Positions 57,101-64,000 of a stretch of 64,000 nt of DNA are shown one piece after another. The DNA comes from Pectobacterium carotovorum. Lineage in GTDB: Bacteria; Pseudomonadota; Gammaproteobacteria; Enterobacterales; Enterobacteriaceae. The position numbers and the translations under genes were made by a program. Each line of letters opens with the position of its first letter. Within the stretch, counting starts at the first letter, position 1. The stretch is taken from NCBI RefSeq assembly GCF_033898505.1, contig NZ_JAXAFK010000001.1, positions 1,922,001 to 1,986,000 of the forward strand, given 5' to 3'. The notes below the pieces were generated by a model. The model did no database searches. It was not told where the DNA came from and worked only from the letters and a program-made list of their open reading frames with translations.

Positions 57101-57960
57101 TACGACAGGCGAATCGCTTGGAAATGATGACGCGGATTGGCAATTCCATCCTGAGCGGCCACCAGTTGCAGCTCATATTCATTCATCTCTTTCGTCACCA
57201 GCATGACTTCATAGACAGCCGCCGTGGTATGTTCCAGCGCTTTATCCAACGCTACGCCCTTCAGCAAGTTCACCAGCAGCAATCCACTGGTTAAATCGCC
57301 CACGCCGACAGGTTGACGTTCAAATTCCACCAGCGGACGGCTGATATGCCAGGCATCCGTCGGCGTGACCAGCAGCATTTCAAAGCTGTCTTCACGCGCG
57401 GCCGCGCGGCTAAGGTGTTTGACCAGAACGATTTTCGGCCCTTTTTCACACAGTGCGCGCGCGGTCTCTACGGCTTCCGTCACGTTATGTACGGTACGGC
57501 CGCCGAGCAGTTCCAGTTCAGGCAGATTCGGCGCGATAATATCGGCCGCGAGCAGCGACTGCTGGCAGTGAAAGCCAGACACGCCGGGCGCAACAATGCA
57601 GCCTTTCTCCGGCGTACCCATCACCGGATCGCAGAAGTACAGCGCATCAGGGTTAGCCGCTTTCACCTGACGAACAATACCCAGAATATGCTCCCCTTGC
57701 TCGGCAGAGCCAATATAGCCGCTCAGCACGGCATTACAGGTCTTCAGCTTGTCGATATTCGCAATCCCCTGCACCACTTCGGTCAGGTGGCTGGCAGGCA
57801 TCACACACCCCGTCCAGTGGCCGTATTGGGTGTGATTCGAGAATTGCACCGTATTCAACGGCCAAACGTTTGCGCCCATCCGACGCATAGGAAACTCTGC
57901 CGCGCTGTTACCAGCATGACCAAAAACGACATGGGATTGGATGGAAAGTATATTTTTCAT
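57100..57960 (-). CDS. pdxY: Pyridoxal kinase PdxY
   Basis: A 286-residue ribokinase-fold enzyme of vitamin B6 salvage, phosphorylating pyridoxal. Features: [19 protein letters not shown] at the start, [15 protein letters not shown], and the catalytic GVGDLTSG near 220. The ATG at 57960 matches the E. coli start. In the conserved pdxY-tyrS-pdxH cluster, so two B6 genes flank a tRNA synthetase. Confidence 0.96.
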   Translation of the reverse strand: MKNILSIQSHVVFGHAGNSAAEFPMRRMGANVWPLNTVQFSNHTQYGHWTGCVMPASHLTEVVQGIANIDKLKTCNAVLSGYIGSAEQGEHILGIVRQVKAANPDALYFCDPVMGTPEKGCIVAPGVSGFHCQQSLLAADIIAPNLPELELLGGRTVHNVTEAVETARALCEKGPKIVLVKHLSRAAAREDSFEMLLVTPTDAWHISRPLVEFERQPVGVGDLTSGLLLVNLLKGVALDKALEHTTAAVYEVMLVTKEMNEYELQLVAAQDGIANPRHHFQAIRLS

Positions 57961-58044
57961 TAGATACAACTCAAATCCTTGCCAGCGCCTGTGCGCCTCA
58001 ACTTACAAGAAGAAAGGGAGCTAACGCTCCCTTATCGGTAATGC

Positions 58045-59322
58045 TTATGCTTTCCAGCAGATCAGGCAGTAGTGTTTTTTACCGCGACGCAGCAAAGTGT
58101 AGCGATCGAACAGACGATCGGAAGCGCTGAAGGTGTACTCAGGATCGGCCTGTTTTTCGCCGTTAATCGTGACCGCATTCGAGGAGATCATCGTACGAGC
58201 CTGCCCGCGTGACGGCACCAGCTCAGCGCTGACCAACGCCTGTTGCAAATCCGCACCGTTTTCCAGTTCGATAATCGGCATACCATCTTGCGCCAGTTGG
58301 GCAAAATCGTCCTGCGTCATATCCTGCAATGCGCCAGAGAACAGGCTTTGCGTAATACGACGAGCTGCTTCCAGACCCGCTTCGCCATGCACCATGCGGG
58401 TCACTTCTTCCGCCAGCACGTACTGTGCGCGTGGAGCCTTGCCGCTATTTTTATCTTCTTCTTCCAGCGCGTCGATGTCTTCGAGGCTCATGAACGTGAA
58501 GAATTTCAGGAAGCGGTACACATCGGCATCCGCTGTGTTGATCCAGAACTGGTAGAATTTGTAAGGGCTGGTCTTGCTGGCATCAAGCCAGATCGCGCCG
58601 CCTTCCGTTTTACCGAATTTCGTTCCGTCAGATTTGGTGATCAGCGGCACAGTCAAACCGTAAACCTGTTTCTGGTTCATACGGCGCGTTAAATCGATAC
58701 CGGAGGTGATATTACCCCACTGGTCAGAACCACCGATTTGCAGCTCGACGTCATGCTGCTTGTTCAGCGAGGCAAAGTCATATCCCTGCAGCAGGTTGTA
58801 AGAAAATTCGGTAAACGAAATACCGACGTCATCACGGTTTAAACGCTGTTTGACGGCTTCTTTGTTAATCATCTGATTAACGGAGAAATGTTTGCCGATA
58901 TCACGCAGGAAATCCAGCACGTTCATACCGCCGAACCAATCGTAGTTATTGGCCGCGATGGCGCTGTTTTTGCCGCAGTCAAAATCCAGGAATGGAGATA
59001 CCTGACGACGGATCTTCTCTACCCATTCACCCACGGTGTCAGCCGTGTTCAGCTTACGCTCTGTGGCTTTAAAGCTGGGGTCACCGATCAGTCCGGTGGC
59101 ACCGCCTACCAGTGCCACCGGTTTGTGGCCGGCCAACTGGAAGCGTTTCAGGCAGAGCAGCGGCACCAGATGCCCCAAATGCAAGCTGTCAGCGGTGGGA
59201 TCAAAGCCGCAATACAGTGCAATTGGCCCTTGCGCCAGCCGCTCTGCTAACGCACCCTCATCCGTCACCTGGGCAATCAAGCCCCGCTCTTGCAATTGTT
59301 TAATCAGGTTACTACTCGCCAT
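58045..59322 (-). CDS. tyrS: Tyrosyl-tRNA synthetase
   Basis: A 425-residue class I synthetase: HIGH-type HLGH in [13 protein letters not shown], the tyrosine pocket region [10 protein letters not shown] and [10 protein letters not shown], the KMSKS-type loop KFGKTEGG, and a C-terminal S4-like RNA-binding domain. The ATG at 59322 (MASSNLIKQ) matches E. coli and follows GGAG; the Met four codons earlier is the same ribosome site read as codons. Confidence 0.97.
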   Translation of the reverse strand: MASSNLIKQLQERGLIAQVTDEGALAERLAQGPIALYCGFDPTADSLHLGHLVPLLCLKRFQLAGHKPVALVGGATGLIGDPSFKATERKLNTADTVGEWVEKIRRQVSPFLDFDCGKNSAIAANNYDWFGGMNVLDFLRDIGKHFSVNQMINKEAVKQRLNRDDVGISFTEFSYNLLQGYDFASLNKQHDVELQIGGSDQWGNITSGIDLTRRMNQKQVYGLTVPLITKSDGTKFGKTEGGAIWLDASKTSPYKFYQFWINTADADVYRFLKFFTFMSLEDIDALEEEDKNSGKAPRAQYVLAEEVTRMVHGEAGLEAARRITQSLFSGALQDMTQDDFAQLAQDGMPIIELENGADLQQALVSAELVPSRGQARTMISSNAVTINGEKQADPEYTFSASDRLFDRYTLLRRGKKHYCLICWKA

Positions 59323-59556
59323 CGATAACTCCATTTTTATAAAAATAGGCCGTTACGTTCCCGTTGGGTTTACGCACAACGCCGTGAGAGATGCGCAGCA
59401 TACCTGTCTGCTGTCGCATGATGATTTCGCTGCTGCATGACTTTACGCCATAGGCTATGAACGCCATATCGCCGCGCAATGCCCAGTCAACGCGAAACTT
59501 CATAGGATAAAGTGCTGATGATAGGAGCGCCAGCGTTTAACACGGATATTTCGCGA

Positions 59557-60237
59557 TTAAGGCGCTAAACGATCAATCTGCCAGCCTTCTTCCTGCCGCT
59601 GATAGAAAAATCGATCGTGCAAGCGGTGCTCACCGCCCTGCCAGAACTCCACAGAATCAATAACGACGCGGAAGCCTCCCCAGAAGCTCGGCAAAGGCAC
59701 CTCGCCATTCTGGAACTTTTGCTTCAATTCCAAAAATTTGCTCTCTAGCACGCCGCGCGCTGAAATCCGGCTGGACTGCTTAGACACCCACGCGCCAATC
59801 TGGCTGTCTTTCGGGCGGCTGTGGAAATATTTCAGCACGTCAAGCGTGGGGAGTTTCTCCACCCGTCCCAGCACGATGACCTGTCGTTCCAGCATGTGCC
59901 AAGGGAACAACAGGCTAATACGTGGGTTGTTTTCCAGGTGATGGGCTTTGCGGCTGCCCATATTGGTATAAAACACCATGCCTTTCTCATCATAGTGCTT
60001 CAGCAAAACGATACGCTGGTAAGGTTGCCCGTGTTCATCAACGGTCGCGACGGACATCGCGGTAGGATCGGCCAGTTTCGCGTCGCAGGCTTGCTTCAGC
60101 CAGCGTTCAAATAAATCCAGCGGGTTAGCGGGAAGATCGCTACGGCGAAGCCCACCACGCGTGTATTCACGGCGGATGTCGGCGATATCGGCGGGTTGAA
60201 GAGGAGTACTATCAGAGGGGGAACGTTCCTGAGTCAT
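59557..60237 (-). CDS. pdxH: Pyridoxamine 5'-phosphate oxidase
   Basis: FMN-dependent last step of pyridoxal phosphate synthesis. The 226-residue protein has [16 protein letters not shown], the FMN-binding [18 protein letters not shown] and [12 protein letters not shown], and the C-terminal [19 protein letters not shown]. The 234-base gap to tyrS has no convincing gene. Confidence 0.96.
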   Translation of the reverse strand: MTQERSPSDSTPLQPADIADIRREYTRGGLRRSDLPANPLDLFERWLKQACDAKLADPTAMSVATVDEHGQPYQRIVLLKHYDEKGMVFYTNMGSRKAHHLENNPRISLLFPWHMLERQVIVLGRVEKLPTLDVLKYFHSRPKDSQIGAWVSKQSSRISARGVLESKFLELKQKFQNGEVPLPSFWGGFRVVIDSVEFWQGGEHRLHDRFFYQRQEEGWQIDRLAP

Positions 60238-60343
60238 AATGTCCTGCTGTCACAATGTCGGGCCAGAAGCGGGCGAAAATCCCATTTTGCTCCCGTACCC
60301 GAAAAATCGCAATCAGCAGTAACACCGCGACCGTGCGACGTAG

Positions 60344-60661
60344 TTACATCGGCGCCAACACGCAGTCGTCTACGATAACCCGTTCACCACGTTGGATAAA
60401 TGCGCGATCGCCTTTGCTCCAGAATGTGTAGGTGTCATTGCTGTATCGGACGCCAGAAGCGGACACCACCTGAGGGAGGGTCAGACGTTCGCCGTCTAGC
60501 AGGAAACTCACCTGCGAGGGCGTTTCGCCGCCCTGCTGTAGTGTCACAGTGAGCGGCATGGTGCCACATTGATAATGCAGCGTTTCCACCGTTTGTTTAT
60601 GACCAAAATAGCTGCATCCGCTCAGCAGAATCAGCGCTGTCCCCGTCAGCAATCGTTTCAT
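60344..60661 (-). CDS. mliC: Membrane-bound lysozyme inhibitor MliC
   Basis: A 105-residue lipoprotein. The signal ends in the lipobox LSGC (Cys16). The MliC fold shows LHYQCGTMPLTVTL and VRYSNDTYTFWSKGDRAFI. It protects peptidoglycan from C-type lysozyme in the periplasm. Between anmK and pdxH as in E. coli. Confidence 0.92.
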   Translation of the reverse strand: MKRLLTGTALILLSGCSYFGHKQTVETLHYQCGTMPLTVTLQQGGETPSQVSFLLDGERLTLPQVVSASGVRYSNDTYTFWSKGDRAFIQRGERVIVDDCVLAPM

Positions 60662-60758
60662 TCTTTTCTCCTGTCATTCTTGTCAATGACGGCAACTGAC
60701 GCTGCCGTACCTTGAAGTTTAACAAGAGGGTAAACCTGAACCTCTCGGCAAAATCTGA

Positions 60759-61871
60759 TTAATCCGCGTTGACCGGATAAATCGCGCCTAACACCGTTTC
60801 CTGACTCGCTCCCGTAACAGACGGCAGATTGCCCGACAATCCCGACAGCGTGCGTGAAGCCAGCCAGGCAAATGCTAACGCTTCCATATCATCACCGCTC
60901 ACGCCACATTCATCCGTCGTGCTGACTTCGATGCCCGGCAGCAGCGCCGAGAGACGAGACATGATGAGCGGATTGCGCGCCCCGCCGCCACAAACCAGTA
61001 AACGTTCGCATCCACCAACCAGTAAAACCTGTTCAGCGATGCTCATCGCGGTTAACTCAGCCAGCGTTGCCTGAACATCCTGCGATGCGATCGGCGGCAG
61101 GCCGGCCAGCATTCTTTCCAACCAGCCCAAGTTGAAATATTCACGTCCGGTGCTTTTTGGCGCCCGTAACGCAAAATAAGGATCGGTCAACATTCGACGA
61201 AGCAATAGCGGGTTAACCTGCCCGCTCATCGCCCACGCGGCGTCTTTATCATACGGTTGTGCGCAGTGCCGCCAGATCCAGGCATCCAGCAACATATTGC
61301 CGGGGCCAGTATCGTAACCACGTACGGGCGCACCCGGTACCAACAGCGACAGATTGGCGATTCCCCCAACGTTGAGCACGATACGCCGTTCGACAGGATG
61401 TAGCAGCAACGCATGGTGGAACGAGGGCACCAGCGGTGCGCCTTGCCCGCCATAAGCCAAATCCCGGCGGCGAAAATCCCCCACGGTCGTAATGCCCGTC
61501 AATGCGGCGACACGATTATTATCACCGATCTGCAACGTGCAGGGCGCCTCACCCGTGGGCTCATGCCAGACCGTCTGCCCGTGGCAGCCAATCGCCGTAA
61601 TATCCTGAGCCCCCAATTCCGTCTTTTTAAGCAGCGCCAGCACCGCTTCGGCAAATAAGATACCCAGACGCGTATCCAACTGCCCCAGCGCCGACAGCGT
61701 CACCGCCTGTCCCTGACACATCCCCAGGATGGCCATTTTGATGTCCTGCGGGATCGGGTGACAGTAGCTGGCCTGCTGAGCAACCGTATGTTCGTCAATC
61801 GCGGCTAGCACAACATCCACACCATCCAGGCTGGTGCCGGACATTACGCCAATATATCTGCCTGATCTCAT
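60759..61871 (-). CDS. anmK: Anhydro-N-acetylmuramic acid kinase
   Basis: Recycles cell-wall anhydro-MurNAc to MurNAc 6-phosphate. The 370-residue protein has [14 protein letters not shown] at the start, [35 protein letters not shown] and [12 protein letters not shown], all family signatures. Likely heads a unit with mliC. Confidence 0.96.
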   Translation of the reverse strand: MRSGRYIGVMSGTSLDGVDVVLAAIDEHTVAQQASYCHPIPQDIKMAILGMCQGQAVTLSALGQLDTRLGILFAEAVLALLKKTELGAQDITAIGCHGQTVWHEPTGEAPCTLQIGDNNRVAALTGITTVGDFRRRDLAYGGQGAPLVPSFHHALLLHPVERRIVLNVGGIANLSLLVPGAPVRGYDTGPGNMLLDAWIWRHCAQPYDKDAAWAMSGQVNPLLLRRMLTDPYFALRAPKSTGREYFNLGWLERMLAGLPPIASQDVQATLAELTAMSIAEQVLLVGGCERLLVCGGGARNPLIMSRLSALLPGIEVSTTDECGVSGDDMEALAFAWLASRTLSGLSGNLPSVTGASQETVLGAIYPVNAD

Positions 61872-62066
61872 TATGTAGCCTTTGCCCCTCTGGGATAAAA
61901 AGAGAACACCGATAACAACCGTTACGTCGAGAATAAAAGTAGCACGTTAACACGCTGAATTATTAAATTTTTTGCGTTTTTGCCACACGGGCTAGGTTTT
62001 AACCAAATGAGGGTTTTTGATAATATTTGCTACAAAAAAAGCCACTTCTCGTGCTATTTACTCCTC

Positions 62067-62083
62067 TGTTTATACGCAATTTA
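62067..62083 (+). promoter_or_regulatory. Possible PhoP box upstream of slyB
   Basis: TGTTTA-TACGC-AATTTA resembles the PhoP direct repeat (T/G)GTTTA-N5-(T/G)GTTTA, perfect in the first half and four of six in the second. A TATATT -10-like hexamer starts ten bases later. slyB is PhoP-regulated in other enterobacteria. The rest of 61872-62219 is AT-rich promoter sequence. Confidence 0.4.
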
Positions 62084-62219
62084 AGCGCACTATTATATTC
62101 TGAAAAAAAGAGTAAAAAGAGTGGCATGCTACACTGAGCCAGACCATAATTTATTGGTATAACACTGCGTCGGCCGCGGCTGAGCCAGCCCGACATATTC
62201 GCTATTAAGGAGTTTGTAT

Positions 62220-62687
62220 ATGATGAAGCGTTTACTTGTGGTTACCCTTGCAGGTATCACGCTGGCTGGTTGTGCTAATACCAGTACACTTTCAGGTGAT
62301 GTTTACAGTGCATCCGAAGCTAAACAGGTGCAAACCGTGACTTACGGTACGATTGTTTCTACGCGCCCGGTTCAGATTCAGGCGGGGGAAGATTCTAACG
62401 TGATCGGCGCACTGGGCGGTGCCGTACTAGGTGGTTTCCTGGGCAACACGGTCGGCGGCGGTACTGGTCGTAGTCTGGCGACAGCAGCCGGTGCAGTAGC
62501 GGGTGGGGTCGCGGGTCAAAGCGCAACGAGTGCACTGAACCGCACACAGGGCGTAGAACTGGAAATTCGCCGTGATGACGGCAGTACCATTATGGTGGTA
62601 CAGAAACAAGGCGATACGAAATTCAGCGCGGGTCAACGTGTTGCTATGGCCAGCAATGGCCGCAGTATCACTGTTTCTCCACGCTGA
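62220..62687 (+). CDS. slyB: Outer-membrane lipoprotein SlyB
   Basis: A 155-residue lipoprotein, same length as E. coli SlyB. Lipobox LAGC, then SGDVYSASEAKQVQTVTYG, a glycine-zipper segment (IGALGGAVLGGFLGNTVGGG) and the C-terminal GQRVAMASNGRSITVSPR. The start is the first ATG of ATGATG after AAGGAG. It stabilises the outer membrane under PhoPQ control in relatives. Confidence 0.96.
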   Translation: MMKRLLVVTLAGITLAGCANTSTLSGDVYSASEAKQVQTVTYGTIVSTRPVQIQAGEDSNVIGALGGAVLGGFLGNTVGGGTGRSLATAAGAVAGGVAGQSATSALNRTQGVELEIRRDDGSTIMVVQKQGDTKFSAGQRVAMASNGRSITVSPR

Positions 62688-62692
62688 TGCTG

Positions 62693-62727
62693 TGTGACGA
62701 TCGCCGCCATCCGCGGCGATCGTCACA
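62693..62727. terminator. Hairpin between convergent slyB and slyA
   Basis: Perfect 15-bp stem TGTGACGATCGCCGC / GCGGCGATCGTCACA with a five-base loop. No T-run, but it is the obvious stop for both transcripts. Confidence 0.6.
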
Positions 62728-62818
62728 ACGAATAATCAACTCCCGGAATGAATAACCAATAATCGATACTGGTAATATTGCCGGGATTTAATTCTCCCTC
62801 TGCGTAACCCAAATTTAG

Positions 62819-63256
62819 CTACGCTTGATTCTCATGTAATGCCAATATATTTTTCTCAAGGCGCGCAACCAGCAGCGCTAATTCATCAACCTGCTCCGGC
62901 GTAATTCCAAATAATACTTCACTACGTGTATGGCTAATTACGCCATTGACTGCCTGTATGATCGGCTCTGCTGATTCGGTCAGCATAATACGTTTTGCCC
63001 GACGATCGTGCGCACAAACGTGGCGAGTGATTAACCCTTTTTCCTCAAGCTGATCCAGTGTTCGGACTAATGAGGGTTGCTCAATACCTATCGCTTTGGC
63101 CAGTTGAATCTGCGATTGGCCAGGGGGTAAATGGTATATGTTATGCAGCGTAACCCAGTGCGTCTGGGTCAGTTCAAGTGGTTTTAACCGATGATCGACT
63201 AGCGCACGCCATACGCGCACCAGACGGGCTAAATCAGATCCTAATGGCAATTCCAT
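62819..63256 (-). CDS. slyA: MarR-family regulator SlyA (Hor in soft-rot bacteria)
   Basis: A 145-residue MarR-type winged-helix protein nearly colinear with E. coli/Salmonella Sly[38 protein letters not shown], and the DNA-binding [20 protein letters not shown] with wing [11 protein letters not shown]. In Pectobacterium the homologue Hor controls antibiotic and exoenzyme production. The ATG at 63256 follows AAGGAGAGGTG. Confidence 0.95.
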   Translation of the reverse strand: MELPLGSDLARLVRVWRALVDHRLKPLELTQTHWVTLHNIYHLPPGQSQIQLAKAIGIEQPSLVRTLDQLEEKGLITRHVCAHDRRAKRIMLTESAEPIIQAVNGVISHTRSEVLFGITPEQVDELALLVARLEKNILALHENQA

Positions 63257-63483
63257 CACCTCTCCTTATTGTTAGCACGCTAAGTTATATCCCTGGATTG
63301 CAATCAACTCTGATTTATAAAATAAGAAACGACTTTATTGTTGTAAAAATAGAACCATCGTGAAATGGATTCTATCAAATAAAAGTCTTTTAAAAATGAT
63401 CTCAGGCTTATTTTATTCAATCGAACGCTCCTGCGTTGCTTAAACAAAATTTCACGTAAATAGATCATCTAAGACAAGATGAC

Positions 63484-63723
63484 TTAAAACAACGATGGCT
63501 GACGGGACTCTACTGGCGTATCGGTTTTCTCTAAACGCTGTGACCGTTTCATTCTCTGCCGACACAAACGCAGCACATCCTGTTTCTGCGCATCACTCAT
63601 TTGGCCCCAACTAAAGCGCTCATTACGACTGCGAAAGCAACCGCGACAATACCCGCCTTCATCCGCCTGACAAATACCACGGCATGGATTAGGGACAACA
63701 AAGAGTTCAAGTTGCTCTGGCAC
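63484..63723 (-). CDS. ydhL: DUF1289 cysteine-cluster protein YdhL
   Basis: A 79-residue protein equal in length to E. coli YdhL if started at the GTG at 63721-63723, which follows AGGAGG. Four conserved cysteines in PCRGICQADEGG and YCRGCFRSR suggest metal binding. FSWGQMSDAQKQDVLRLCRQR and the terminal QPSLF are family features. The frame is open upstream to 63795 without a ribosome site. Function unknown. Confidence 0.88.
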   Translation of the reverse strand: MPEQLELFVVPNPCRGICQADEGGYCRGCFRSRNERFSWGQMSDAQKQDVLRLCRQRMKRSQRLEKTDTPVESRQPSLF

Positions 63724-64000
63724 AACACCTCCTGCTACAACTCTATTTATTGAAGCCCTGTTCTTTACCGCTGGCAAGCCCAAACGGACAGCCACAATGA
63801 AAATAATTAGGTAACCGTTGTAATAACTGACGATTTTTTTACACGCCAGGCGGTCTAAAAATGACCCAACGCGCTATTTACCCCTCCTGTTAGTACGTTT
63901 TAACACAAACCTCACCATAGTGTCGCATTTTTAGCATCATCCCAACAGCTTGGACTCGGCAGAGCCACAACGCTATACTTCCCTTTTGTTGCACTTTTTA
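63724..64000. other. Right edge, no gene seen
   Basis: About 277 bases with no supported gene. The final stretch (TTGCAC near 63989) may belong to a promoter of a gene beyond the window; in E. coli the nemRA-gloA genes follow in this region. Confidence 0.4.

Noticed and set aside
59312..59503. 63-codon minus-strand frame between pdxH and tyrS
   Set aside because: Runs into the tyrS start, lacks a Shine-Dalgarno and has no recognisable family; the gap is gene-free in E. coli.

Overview
The window is a chromosomal segment of a soft-rot enterobacterium, most probably Pectobacterium (P. carotovorum/atrosepticum group). Evidence: the first bases encode the start of the secreted CelV-type endoglucanase; housekeeping genes are close to their E. 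coli counterparts and follow the E. coli gene order (sapABCDF-fabI, rnb, osmB-yciH-pyrF-lapB-lapA, pgpB-ribA, acnA, gstA-pdxY-tyrS-pdxH-mliC-anmK, slyB/slyA, ydhL); and a plant-sugar operon of the D-apiose type is present. These identifications come from reading the translations and from memory of the families; no database search was run.

Layout. 1-3.4 kb: start of celV, a long-form leuA, a divergent AraC-type regulator and the Fur-boxed small RNA RyhB. 3.6-10 kb: sapABCDF peptide transporter and fabI. 10-24.4 kb: accessory block between fabI and rnb: an AidA/PixA inclusion-body protein, a cytoplasmic ApbE flavin transferase beside a three-domain NADH:flavin/FMN_bind/fumarate reductase-like flavoprotein, a GH31 glucosidase with an MFS transporter and a LacI regulator, a 206-bp MITE-like element, a LysR regulator and a YdeP-like molybdopterin oxidoreductase separated by an ERIC-like repeat. 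24.6-32.6 kb: rnb, an aldo/keto reductase, an Lrp-type regulator divergent from an MFS exporter, a CstA-type carbon-starvation transporter and a solitary araD. 32.9-36.2 kb: osmB, a second ERIC-like repeat with a central insertion, yciH, pyrF, lapB, lapA.

36.4-46.5 kb: a self-contained sugar locus inserted between lapA and pgpB: a SorC-family regulator, an isomerase, an FGGY kinase, a transketolase split in two subunits, and an Rbs-type ABC transporter with a DUF2291 lipoprotein. The enzyme set matches D-apiose -> apulose -> apulose 4-phosphate -> transketolase products; apiose is a branched sugar of pectic rhamnogalacturonan II. Two separate promoters in this locus each carry a pair of TTGAAT-N4-ATTCAA-like inverted repeats at the same 18-bp spacing, which I propose as the regulator's operators.

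46.6-56 kb: pgpB, ribA, an orphan OppA-like binding protein, a small HExxH metallopeptidase followed by a lipoprotein (resembling an orphan type VI secretion effector/immunity pair), acnA and a dicarboxylate/amino-acid:cation symporter, then an 850-bp stretch without a recognised gene. 56.4-64 kb: gstA (with a three-copy 8-bp repeat through its stop codon), pdxY, tyrS, pdxH, mliC, anmK, slyB, slyA and ydhL. No rRNA, tRNA, prophage, CRISPR array or intact insertion sequence was seen.
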